A stretch of DNA of 15,279 bases, from positions 1 to 15,279 of the forward strand of contig JAGGDZ010000180.1 of the NCBI GenBank assembly GCA_024648655.1. The letters run 5' to 3'. The position numbers were made by a program, and so were the translations under genes. Source of the stretch: Chloroflexota bacterium. Its GTDB lineage: Bacteria; Chloroflexota; Dehalococcoidia; Lucifugimonadales; JADFKI01. The notes beneath the pieces were generated by a model that was not told the DNA's origin, did no database searches, and was given only the letters and a program-made list of their open reading frames with translations. Of the stretch, positions 1 to 6,604 are shown in pieces. Every line of letters starts with the position of its first letter. Positions within the stretch are counted from its first letter, which is position 1.

Positions 1-97
1 ATACCGCTGCGCCGACTGCGACAAGACATTCAGGAATTACCCTGAGGGAGTGGACGGGCACAGGCAGAGCAAGAGGCTGAGAGCATTGGCAGCGTAG
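1..97 (+). pseudogene. Probable transposase remnant (zinc-finger N-terminal part)
   Basis: Reading from base 2, an open frame enters from the left edge and gives 31 residues before TAG at 95-97. It has a Cys-X2-Cys pair (YRCADCDKTF), then RNYPEGVDGH and a basic stretch QSKRLRALAA. This resembles the zinc-ribbon N-terminus of bacterial transposases, where such a finger precedes a helix-turn-helix; this is family memory, not a search. In an intact transposase the chain would continue well past the LRALAA segment, but here it stops. A shifted frame downstream (about 108-258) is open and could be decayed continuation, but I cannot show that. The 5' end lies outside the window, so the element type, its ends and any target duplication cannot be seen. 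Alternatively it is the end of an unrelated small zinc-finger protein. Confidence 0.45.
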
Positions 98-211
98 TCG
101 TCCGGTGTCTGAAATCGCAGGCTGCCGTGTCTTTCTGGCTCCTTCCAAAACTCCACACCGTACTTGGGACGGTTACCTCGAATGCTTTCACTTTTCCAAG
201 TTCAAACGGTC

Positions 212-220
212 TGATATAAT
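212..220 (+). promoter_or_regulatory. Extended -10 promoter for purA
   Basis: TGATATAAT combines the TGN extension with a perfect TATAAT at 215-220. A -35 element is poor (TTTTCC at 192-197, 17-base spacer), as is usual for extended -10 promoters. Transcription would begin near 227, leaving an untranslated leader of about 136 bases before the purA ATG. No other gene lies downstream on this strand, so purA is the evident target. Confidence 0.6.
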
Positions 221-291
221 CTCGGATGCTTGTGCTTTTGGGAGCATGTGAGTTCAAGATTGTGCCTACGTTCCCATTACCGGAGAGAACA

Positions 292-317
292 GGCGGAGCG
301 TTTACACTACGCTCGCC
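292..317 (+). other. Hairpin 1 in the purA leader
   Basis: Bases 292-300 pair with 310-317 in eight base pairs (GGCG, then AGCG against CGCTCGCC) with a bulged G at 296 and a nine-base loop. It lies inside the inferred purA leader, three bases before a second hairpin. Its role is unknown; possibilities are mRNA stability, attenuation, or a leftover from the mobile element upstream. Confidence 0.45.
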
Positions 318-319
318 AC

Positions 320-335
320 AAGCGCTTTAGCGCTT
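320..335 (+). other. Hairpin 2 in the purA leader
   Basis: AAGCGC at 320-325 pairs with GCGCTT at 330-335 around a TTTA loop, followed by TTCTAATG. The T-run is too short for a convincing intrinsic terminator. It ends 15 bases before the purA Shine-Dalgarno sequence AGGAGAG (351-357), so it could influence ribosome access or act as a weak attenuator. Confidence 0.4.
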
Positions 336-362
336 TCTAATGTGAGATATAGGAGAGACGGC

Positions 363-1664
363 ATGCCTGCCTACGCCGTTTTAGGCGCTCAATGGGGCGA
401 TGAAGGAAAAGGTAAGATAATCGACGTGCTGGCGCGAGACGCGGACATTGTCGCCAGGTTCTCAGGCGGCAATAACGCCGGGCACACCGTTGTTAATGAG
501 GACGGGGAATTCAGTTTCCATCTAATTCCTTGCGGCGTTTTCTGGCCCAAGACGATGAACGTAATAGGCAACGGCGTAGTCGTTGACCCTGACGTTTTGC
601 TCGACGAGATTGATAGCCTGAGCCAACGAGGTATTGACATTCGGGACAGGCTAGTCGTCAGTGACCGCGCCCACCTCATCATGCCTTACCACGTCGCCTT
701 GGATATGCTCGCTGAGCAAGCGCGTGGCAGCGGCGCAATCGGCACTACAGGAAAGGGCATCGGTCCCACGTATGCTGACAAGGCGGCACGCACCGGAATC
801 CGCGCGGCGGACCTGCTTGATGTCGAGTCGCTGCTGCCTCGCCTTGAGCGCATTCTAGAGCACACCAACGCCGTAATATCCAATGTGTACGGCGGCACTC
901 CGGTCTCCAAGGACGAAGTCTTCGATAAATGCAGGCAATGGTCAGAGGGAATGGCTCCATTGATTGCCCCTGTTGAGAAGATCGTACACAACGCCCTCAA
1001 AGCCAACATGAACGTCTTGCTGGAAGGCGCGCAGGGCGCTCTGCTCGACCTTGATCACGGCACATACCCTTTCGTCACGTCATCGAATCCCACTGTCGGC
1101 GGCGCCTGCATCGGTCTGGGCATGTCACCAATTCACATCGCGGGCATCACCGGCGTATTCAAAGCATACTCCACGCGAGTCGGCGGCGGCCCCCTTCCGA
1201 CCGAGCTGACGGACGACACCGGTGAAGCCATCAGAAACCTTGCGCAGGAGTTCGGTGTGACAACCGGAAGGCCCAGGCGTGTCGGCTGGTTCGATGGCGT
1301 AGCAGCGCGCTACAGTGTCGAGGTGAACGGCTACACTTCCGCAGTCCTCACCCGCCTTGATGTGCTGGACGGTTTCGACTCAGTAAGGATATGCACACAC
1401 TATGAACTCGACGGAAATGTCATTGACGAGTTCCCAGGCGGCTATGCGGCGCTGGAACGTTGCAAACCCATATACGAGGAGATGCCCGGATGGGACAGTC
1501 CTACCGCCAGTATCACGAACTTTGAGCAACTCCCGGCTGAAGCCCGCAACTATGTGGAGCGCTTGCAAGAGGTCATAGGCTGCAACATTGACCTAATTTC
1601 CACCGGACCCCACCGCGACGAGGCGATAATGGTGCGGCCTGTCATCAACGTTGCATCGGCGTAG
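363..1664 (+). CDS. purA: Adenylosuccinate synthase
   Basis: Cytoplasmic enzyme joining IMP and aspartate with GTP to form adenylosuccinate, the first committed step from IMP to AMP. The 433-residue chain is the usual length. The N-terminal loop GDEGKGK is at residues 12-18, with catalytic Asp13 and His41 (in NNAGHTV) at the E. coli positions. IGTTGKGIGPTYADKAAR at 126-143, EGAQG at 221-225, TTGRPRRVGWFD near 300-311 and STGPHRDE near 413-420 are typical of the family. I chose ATG at 363 because AGGAGAG lies five bases upstream and the protein then begins MPAYAVLGAQWGDEGKG as in relatives. The frame also opens at GTG 342, but that would add seven non-conserved residues and contain the ribosome site. 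It is the only plus-strand gene, preceded by its own promoter and two leader hairpins. Confidence 0.98.
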   Translation: MPAYAVLGAQWGDEGKGKIIDVLARDADIVARFSGGNNAGHTVVNEDGEFSFHLIPCGVFWPKTMNVIGNGVVVDPDVLLDEIDSLSQRGIDIRDRLVVSDRAHLIMPYHVALDMLAEQARGSGAIGTTGKGIGPTYADKAARTGIRAADLLDVESLLPRLERILEHTNAVISNVYGGTPVSKDEVFDKCRQWSEGMAPLIAPVEKIVHNALKANMNVLLEGAQGALLDLDHGTYPFVTSSNPTVGGACIGLGMSPIHIAGITGVFKAYSTRVGGGPLPTELTDDTGEAIRNLAQEFGVTTGRPRRVGWFDGVAARYSVEVNGYTSAVLTRLDVLDGFDSVRICTHYELDGNVIDEFPGGYAALERCKPIYEEMPGWDSPTASITNFEQLPAEARNYVERLQEVIGCNIDLISTGPHRDEAIMVRPVINVASA

Positions 1665-1665
1665 T

Positions 1666-2175
1666 TCATTCCCTGTCTATTTGACCTGCCTCATAGTCCA
1701 AAACCATGAGGAACACATCCAGATTCAGACGCTCGGACTTGTCCAAGTCCCGCATCGCGTCTGTGCATCTGACGCAGTACCACCCCGGAGACAGCGGCGG
1801 ACTGTCGATCCAGTACATATTGTCGGCGTCGTTGCTGCTGTAGCACGCTTCGTTTCCACAACGGTACTGAGCCGGCGGTATCTGCGCCGCCTCCGGAGTC
1901 TCGAACAAACTAACTCCCTCGTACTTCTCCGCTACCGCCGCCGCCATCGCCAGTCTGCGCCTTTCCCGGATACGCTCGAATACGCCCAGCCTCATAATCC
2001 ACTCCTTGTTAATATAATATGTTACTGCGGCCAGGAATACGTACGTCGCAATCAGGAAGATTGCCAGCATCCAGAGGCGCGGATCGTTTGTGGTGAACGC
2101 CCGGTACAAGTTCACCCCCACGAAGAAGGTGTAGATGAAGAACATCGTGGCAACCGCCACGCCAAGCGCATCCAT
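1666..2175 (-). CDS. Unknown small membrane protein with a C-terminal possible zinc ribbon
   Basis: I do not recognise the family. The 169-residue protein has two strongly hydrophobic segments, about residues 5-27 and 33-55. A basic, probably cytoplasmic stretch follows (FERIRERRR near 66-74), then an alanine-rich helix. The C-terminal part carries four cysteines, Cys106-X4-Cys111 and Cys134-X2-Cys137, separated by an acidic and proline-containing loop. This pattern could bind zinc as a ribbon, but that is inferred only from spacing. The ATG at 2175 has only a weak ribosome site (AAGAGA) and sits nine bases after a perfect seven-pair hairpin. The gene follows dapA on the same strand but is separated from it by a terminator. 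Its stop lies one base from the purA stop on the other strand. The antisense frame at 1651-2304 has no recognisable features, so I prefer this strand. Confidence 0.75.
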   Translation of the reverse strand: MDALGVAVATMFFIYTFFVGVNLYRAFTTNDPRLWMLAIFLIATYVFLAAVTYYINKEWIMRLGVFERIRERRRLAMAAAVAEKYEGVSLFETPEAAQIPPAQYRCGNEACYSSNDADNMYWIDSPPLSPGWYCVRCTDAMRDLDKSERLNLDVFLMVLDYEAGQIDRE

Positions 2176-2184
2176 TCTCTTTTC

Positions 2185-2202
2185 GGTGTTGATGGCAACA
2201 CC
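2185..2202 (-). other. Hairpin just upstream of the zinc-ribbon membrane protein start
   Basis: GGTGTTG (2185-2191) and CAACACC (2196-2202) form a perfect seven-pair stem with a four-base loop, nine bases ahead of the start codon at 2175. There is no T-run after it on either strand, so it is not an obvious terminator. It may be a leader structure or an operator. Confidence 0.4.
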
Positions 2203-2232
2203 TCACAGAACTACGGTAATAGTTTGCATTGG

Positions 2233-2286
2233 AAAAAACACCCGCCCGGAGTGTATAAAATGTGCCATACCCTGCCCGGACGGGTG
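2233..2286 (-). terminator. Intrinsic terminator after dapA
   Basis: On the minus strand, the arm at 2286-2276 pairs with 2249-2239 (CACCCG and CCGG segments; ten pairs and one mismatch), directly followed by six T (2238-2233). The loop is long, about 26 bases, and contains a further short complementary pair (GTAT/ATAC). The hairpin begins 58 bases beyond the dapA stop and would end the dapB-asd-dapA transcript, insulating the membrane protein gene beyond. Confidence 0.65.
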
Positions 2287-2343
2287 AAATTAAGCCTGAA
2301 CTGATCGGAAACAACCGATGCTTGCAATGAAGACGCAATCGTC

Positions 2344-3258
2344 CTAGTCGTCGCCTCCCACGGGAACGGGCAGCTGAAGGTCGATTCGGTATCGCGAAAC
2401 CACGTCGTCTATCGCTGCCGCCGTGGCTTCATCCGGCGGGATAAGCGGCAGTCGGGGCTGTCCTACATTGAAACCAGCCTTGCCGACACAGTATTTCACA
2501 GGAATAGGGTTAGTGACCACAAACAGTATCTTGAAGATGTCAAAGAGGCGCAGATGCTCGGCGGCCGCGCTCTCGATGTCCCCTTCCAGAATCATACCCA
2601 TCATCGCTTTTATTTGGCTGCCCACGATGTGCGATGCCACGCTCACGATGCCGTAGCCGCCCGCGCACATTATGGGGAATGTCTCATCGTCGTTCCCACT
2701 CCAAACCTTGAAGTCGTCGTCCGTGTCGCGGATTATCTTAGTAATCTGCTCCGGGTCGCTGCTTGCTTCCTTCGTACCCACGACGTTGTCAATCTGGCTG
2801 AGCCGCACGGTGGTTTCGGTCGTCATGTTCAGAGCGGTACGGCTAGGCACGTTGTAGAGCACGCACGGCAGGCCCACGCTTCCTGCAATGGTCTTGAAGT
2901 GCTGATACAGACCTTCCTGCGGCGGCTTGTTATATGATGGAACTGTCATAAGAATGCCGTCAACACCCAGCGCCTCCGCTTCCTTGCTCAGGGAGACACC
3001 TTCGGCAGTGTTGTAGCCGGTCGTGCCTGCAATGATCGCTGCCCGGTCGCCTACCGCCCTCTTAGTCGCTTCGTACATACCGAGTTTCTCATCGAATGAG
3101 AGTGTGGGAGTTTCGCCCGTCGTGCCGGTGATCACGAGACCGTCACTGCCGGAGTCCACCAGAGCCGACGCAAGTCGTCCAGCCTCGTCATAATCTACCG
3201 CCCCGTCCTCATCGAAGGGTGTAATCATCGCGGTTATGAGTCTGCCTAGTTCTACCAT
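2344..3258 (-). CDS. dapA: 4-Hydroxy-tetrahydrodipicolinate synthase
   Basis: Cytoplasmic aldolase condensing pyruvate with aspartate semialdehyde, the first step of the lysine/diaminopimelate branch. The 304-residue TIM-barrel protein shows the Schiff-base Lys163 in GTKEAS, Tyr135 in LYNVPSR, the Thr46-Thr47 pair in GTTGET, Arg140 and Tyr109 in SYNKPPQEG, all matching the catalytic set known for this family. I place the start at ATG 3258: AAGGAGG at 3266-3272 lies seven bases upstream, and MVELGRLITAMITPF fits the family N-terminus. A TTG at 3282 extends the frame but would put the ribosome site inside the gene. It follows asd by 55 bases, and asd makes its substrate; dapB, which uses its product, leads the cluster. 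The short hydrophobic-acidic tail after residue 290 looks lineage-specific. Confidence 0.97.
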   Translation of the reverse strand: MVELGRLITAMITPFDEDGAVDYDEAGRLASALVDSGSDGLVITGTTGETPTLSFDEKLGMYEATKRAVGDRAAIIAGTTGYNTAEGVSLSKEAEALGVDGILMTVPSYNKPPQEGLYQHFKTIAGSVGLPCVLYNVPSRTALNMTTETTVRLSQIDNVVGTKEASSDPEQITKIIRDTDDDFKVWSGNDDETFPIMCAGGYGIVSVASHIVGSQIKAMMGMILEGDIESAAAEHLRLFDIFKILFVVTNPIPVKYCVGKAGFNVGQPRLPLIPPDEATAAAIDDVVSRYRIDLQLPVPVGGDD

Positions 3259-3265
3259 AATCAAG

Positions 3266-3272
3266 CCTCCTT
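3266..3272 (-). promoter_or_regulatory. Strong Shine-Dalgarno sequence fixing the dapA start
   Basis: AAGGAGG on the minus strand, seven bases before ATG 3258. It lies inside the longer frame that would start at TTG 3282, so it decides in favour of the shorter, 304-residue protein. Confidence 0.8.
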
Positions 3273-3313
3273 GAATGGGCAATTCACAGCAGTCTGTCTA
3301 TCTTTTGCGAAGC

Positions 3314-4366
3314 CTAGCGGCTCACTGCGATCTGCTGTGGCAGCAGGTTGCGCTCAAGCACTTCTTCCGCAATCTGCAATGCGTTGGTAGCAGCGCCCTT
3401 GCGAAGGTTGTCGGTTACGACCCACATTGCGATGCCGTTCGGATGCGACACATCCTGTCGAATCCGCCCTACGAACACCTCATCACGGCCTGCCGCCTCG
3501 ATGGGCATAGGATACACATTTGCAAACGGGTCGTCCACCACTTTCATGCCGGGGAAGTCAACGAGAATCTCCCGCACCTCGTCAGGGCTCATCGGATTCT
3601 CGAACTCGATGTGCAGCGCCTCGCTGTGACTGAGCACCACCGGCACGCGTACACAGGTCGCCGACACCGCGATGTCGGGCGAATGCAGAATCTTGCGCGT
3701 CTCGTTCACCATCTTCATTTCTTCGTTGGTGTAGCCGTTGTCAAGGAACGGTTCGATATGCGGCAGCGCGTTGAAGGCGATAGGGTGTGGGTACGCCTCC
3801 GGGCTGAGATCATCATGCGTCAGGCTGTTGTCGTGCATAAGCTGCTTCGACTGCACGCGCAGTTCTTCGACCGCCGCCGCGCCTGTGCCGGATACCGATT
3901 GGTAGGTGTCGGCAATGACTCGCTTAACAGGGTTGACCTCCATTAGGGGCTTGAGAACCATCACCAACGGCGTGGTTGAGCAATTGGGAATTGAGATTAT
4001 GCCTTTATGGTCCTCCACGTCCGCGCCGTTCACCTCCGGCACGACAAGCGGGACATCGGGGTTCATACGGAACGCCGAGCTGTCATCTATTACGACTGCG
4101 CCCTGCTCTGCCGCGACCGGGGCAAGCGCGCGACTGACATCTCCACTCGCGGAGATGAAAGCAAAGTCAACCTTGCTAAAAACCTCAGGCGTCGCTAGTT
4201 CGACCGCAATCTCCCGTCCCATGCACTTGAGCTTTTTTCCGACCGAGCGCTCCGAGGCGCAGAGCCGAATATCCGACATAGGGAAATTGCGTTCCTCCAG
4301 CACGTCCAGGAAGACGCGCCCAACGGCGCCCGTTGCGCCAACTACTGCGATGCTGCAAGCGTCCAC
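3314..4366 (-). CDS. asd: Aspartate-semialdehyde dehydrogenase
   Basis: NADPH-dependent enzyme reducing aspartyl phosphate to aspartate semialdehyde, the branch compound for lysine, threonine and methionine. The 350-residue chain has the nucleotide-binding loop VVGATGAVG at residues 8-16 and the active-site Cys129 in SIPNCSTTP. YQSVSGTGAAAVEEL follows at 155-169, and VRVPVVLSHSE at 239-249 contains the substrate-binding arginine and the catalytic histidine region. The start is GTG at 4366; no ATG, GTG or TTG lies further upstream in frame before a stop, and GGAGG sits 11 bases ahead. It is separated from dapB by 119 bases containing tandem short duplications and two TATCAT sequences, so it may have an extra internal promoter as well as read-through from dapB. 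Confidence 0.97.
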   Translation of the reverse strand: MDACSIAVVGATGAVGRVFLDVLEERNFPMSDIRLCASERSVGKKLKCMGREIAVELATPEVFSKVDFAFISASGDVSRALAPVAAEQGAVVIDDSSAFRMNPDVPLVVPEVNGADVEDHKGIISIPNCSTTPLVMVLKPLMEVNPVKRVIADTYQSVSGTGAAAVEELRVQSKQLMHDNSLTHDDLSPEAYPHPIAFNALPHIEPFLDNGYTNEEMKMVNETRKILHSPDIAVSATCVRVPVVLSHSEALHIEFENPMSPDEVREILVDFPGMKVVDDPFANVYPMPIEAAGRDEVFVGRIRQDVSHPNGIAMWVVTDNLRKGAATNALQIAEEVLERNLLPQQIAVSR

Positions 4367-4398
4367 TTTAACTTCGACCTCCGATAAGAACGTTATTC

Positions 4399-4432
4399 AG
4401 CCTTTTAGCCTTTATGATAAACATGATAAACG
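4399..4432. repeat. Back-to-back tandem duplications in the asd leader
   Basis: An eight-base unit AGCCTTTT/AGCCTTTA (4399-4414) is followed immediately by a nine-base unit TGATAAACA/TGATAAACG (4415-4432), each present twice. On the minus strand this supplies two TATCAT sequences, each five of six to a -10 box, about 50 bases before asd. No good -35 is seen, so a promoter is not established. Confidence 0.5.
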
Positions 4433-4485
4433 CTTCACTGCGCCAAATCCATCAATTTTCGTAGATTCCTTACGACGCAGTCATG

Positions 4486-5274
4486 CTAAAGTCCCATAAT
4501 TTTGTCCAGCCCCACTGTCAAGCCCTTACGGTTGACGACTTCGTTGATGGCGAGTGTTACGCCCGGCATGAAGCTCTCGCGATTGACAGAGTCGTGACGG
4601 ATCGTGAGCGTCTGTCCTAGCGCGCCGAATACCAACTCGTGATGGGCAACGCGGCCGGGCATTCGCGCGCTGTGGACACTGATGCCCTGATGCGTTGCGC
4701 CACGCGCACCGTCGATAAGCTCCTTCTCAGATACCGGTGCGATGAAGCCTTCGGGCTTGCCCTCAAGCGCAGCGTTGGCTATGGCGAGCGCAGTTCCGGA
4801 TGGCGAGTCTATCTTCGCTTCATGATGCATCTCGGTCAGGTCCGCGTAATCGAAAAAGCGCGACGCCTGCTTCGCCAGCGCAATCATCAGCACAGCTCCC
4901 ATGGCGAAGTTCGGCGCTATGATGACCCCGACTTCATGTTCATTGGCTAGGCTCTCCGCCTCTTGATATATAGCGTCCGTGATCCCGGTAGAGCCGATGA
5001 CGATGTTCACTCCTCGGGGCGCCGCGGTTCGCAACACGGACGATGCGCCCTCCGCGCTCGTGAAGTCAACAACCACGTCCGCCCCGTCAAGCACATCCCC
5101 GAGCGACCCGGAAATCGGAACTTCGCCCAAACCGCCCGGCAGTGCGATCGTGCCCTCGTTTGCCGTAATATCGGCCGCTCCAATGGGCTGCATGCCCAGT
5201 GTATTGGTTACGGTCTCCAGAACTTGTTGACCCATCTTGCCCATGACGCCGTGTACCACAACATTGATAGCCAT
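4486..5274 (-). CDS. dapB: 4-Hydroxy-tetrahydrodipicolinate reductase
   Basis: Cytoplasmic NAD(P)H-dependent reductase acting directly after DapA. The 262-residue protein begins with the dinucleotide loop VVHGVMGKMGQ (residues 6-16), has GSTGITD at 94-100 and APNFAMG near 120-126. The family signature EMHHEAKIDSPSGTALA at 148-164 includes the catalytic His150 and the substrate-binding His151, Lys154 and Ser-Gly-Thr 159-161. The C-terminus with HELVFG and LTIRHDSVNRESF is typical. ATG 5274 has GGAG about ten bases upstream. It is first of the three lysine genes, 70 bases after the DUF418 gene, and a possible promoter lies in that gap. Confidence 0.97.
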   Translation of the reverse strand: MAINVVVHGVMGKMGQQVLETVTNTLGMQPIGAADITANEGTIALPGGLGEVPISGSLGDVLDGADVVVDFTSAEGASSVLRTAAPRGVNIVIGSTGITDAIYQEAESLANEHEVGVIIAPNFAMGAVLMIALAKQASRFFDYADLTEMHHEAKIDSPSGTALAIANAALEGKPEGFIAPVSEKELIDGARGATHQGISVHSARMPGRVAHHELVFGALGQTLTIRHDSVNRESFMPGVTLAINEVVNRKGLTVGLDKIMGL

Positions 5275-5310
5275 TGCGCGAACTCCAGTCTGTATTTAGG
5301 ATTGCATCAA

Positions 5311-5338
5311 TTTATCATAAGCCGTCTTGTATCATCAA
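5311..5338 (-). promoter_or_regulatory. Possible promoter for dapB-asd-dapA
   Basis: On the minus strand TTGATG (5338-5333) and GATAAA (5316-5311) are spaced 16 bases apart, each four of six to consensus. The -10 overlaps a near-palindrome TTTATCATAA (5311-5320) resembling TTTATGATAA at 4411-4420 ahead of asd. The match is modest. Confidence 0.35.
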
Positions 5339-5344
5339 ACCGCG

Positions 5345-6493
5345 TCATATGCGACGAAGCGGTTGCCAGCTCCGATACGTGGCGACTCTCCAGAGCCATT
5401 CAGCGGGCCCGAACAGGAAATGGCTTAACCAAGCCTGCGACCACCAAACCTGCAATGCCCAGACTGCGAATACGAATGCGAGAATTGGAGCGCGGTTCAT
5501 CCAGCCGGCATCGCCGAGCAGAACCGTAAGCGTTAGAATGCCTATTATGGTCTGTGTAAGGTAGTTGGTCAGCGCCATTCTGCCAACGGCGCGCAGCCGC
5601 CGCTTGAGCCAAGAGTCCATACGATTATTCCACAGAATAATGATGCTCATGTATCCAAGAGAAGCAGGAATGGTGCCTATCGTATTCGGGACCTGACCGA
5701 TAAATGCAACCTCGCGCGAATAGTCATTAATTGCAGTGATGACAACCCCCAGCGCCGCAAAGGGCAGCCCAACGGCAAGCCCTATGATTGCCACGGTTCG
5801 ATATGTCCTCGCTGGCATGTCTCCATTCATAAAGCCCGTTCGGTACAGTCCCGCACCCAACAGAATCAGTCCGAGCGCACGCAGAAAGTAGCCAAGCAGG
5901 TGAGGAACGCCCACCCAGTCCTCGGTATTGACCTCCCCAGGCTCCCAGATGCCTGACAGAGATGTACCGGTGCTGTCGGCGATGCATTGCGAAAGCACGG
6001 TGCCGACCGCTGACAGCGCGAAAACTACGACACCTAGAGATATAAGGGCATTGTTGGAGAGACTTCGCAGGAGAATCAGGAAAAAGGATGAGACGGCATA
6101 GCCCATCAGCACGTCTCCGTCCCAAATTGTAAAGTGCACAATGCCGATTAGCAGCAGAAGAACGTTGCGCCACATGTTCAGCGCGACAGCGCGCCTGCCT
6201 TTTGCAGAGGCGCGGTCGATGAAGAGAATCATCCCTGCTCCGAATAGTAGCGAGAACAGCCCCATGAACTTCTGGTCGATGAAGACTTCGCCGAATATGC
6301 CCACCGCCCAATCAATCCAAGTCTCAGATCCACCGGCGCTCAAGTTAAAGTATGGCGCCGTATCGAACCTGAAAGATACGGCGTTCATCAGCAGGATACC
6401 CAGCACTGCGACTCCCCGAATGAGATCAAGGCTGGTTATGCGAGCAGAATCGCGTACAGGGGCCGCATCCGTTCGGAGTTGTTCGGCTGCCAT
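5345..6493 (-). CDS. DUF418-family multi-spanning membrane protein (YeiB-like)
   Basis: Integral membrane protein of unknown function, belonging by overall pattern to the DUF418/YeiB group. The N-terminal part begins ITSLDLIRGVAVLGILLMN (residues 19-37), followed by FMGLFSLLFGAGM near 77-89. At least eight hydrophobic segments are visible. The C-terminal DUF418 block contains GRMALTNYLTQTI (304-316), then VWWSQAWLSHFLFGPAEWLWR (349-369) and a Tyr-Arg-Ser-Trp end. I chose ATG 6493 (382 residues) because AAAGGGGA lies about seven bases upstream. The frame extends to ATG 6547, but that start has no ribosome site and abuts the pnp terminator. It lies alone between pnp and dapB. Transport or acyl transfer has been suggested for relatives, but nothing here proves either. 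Confidence 0.85.
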   Translation of the reverse strand: MAAEQLRTDAAPVRDSARITSLDLIRGVAVLGILLMNAVSFRFDTAPYFNLSAGGSETWIDWAVGIFGEVFIDQKFMGLFSLLFGAGMILFIDRASAKGRRAVALNMWRNVLLLLIGIVHFTIWDGDVLMGYAVSSFFLILLRSLSNNALISLGVVVFALSAVGTVLSQCIADSTGTSLSGIWEPGEVNTEDWVGVPHLLGYFLRALGLILLGAGLYRTGFMNGDMPARTYRTVAIIGLAVGLPFAALGVVITAINDYSREVAFIGQVPNTIGTIPASLGYMSIIILWNNRMDSWLKRRLRAVGRMALTNYLTQTIIGILTLTVLLGDAGWMNRAPILAFVFAVWALQVWWSQAWLSHFLFGPAEWLWRVATYRSWQPLRRI

Positions 6494-6550
6494 TGGTGTC
6501 TTCCCCTTTGGCATCTTCGGCATCTGTGCACCATATTCGATCTGCATAAA

Positions 6551-6580
6551 TCAAAAGCCTCGGGCTTCCACCCGAGGCTT
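6551..6580 (-). terminator. Strong intrinsic terminator after pnp
   Basis: Bases 6555-6564 and 6571-6580 form a perfect ten-pair stem (AAGCCTCGGG with CCCGAGGCTT) around a six-base loop. On the minus strand it is followed by TTGATTT. It begins 24 bases after the pnp stop and ends the rpsO-pnp transcript. It also lies just before the longest possible start of the DUF418 gene. Confidence 0.85.
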
Positions 6581-6604
6581 AGATGAGGGATTGTCGAAAA
6601 TGGG

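Noticed and set aside
30..257. Minus-strand frame of 75 codons near the left edge
   Set aside because: It overlaps the transposase-like fragment and the purA promoter, has no recognisable domain, and its C-terminal third is only the complement of the zinc-finger region.
1651..2304. Long plus-strand frame of 217 codons after purA
   Set aside because: It is antisense to the membrane protein gene, overlaps the purA end, has His/Arg-rich shadow composition and no recognisable motif.
3275..3946. Plus-strand frame of 223 codons
   Set aside because: It lies wholly antisense to asd, whose identity is certain; it is rich in His, Arg and Val as expected for a shadow.
4963..5529. Plus-strand frame of 188 codons spanning dapB and the DUF418 end
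   Set aside because: It is antisense to two recognised genes and has no motif or ribosome site support.
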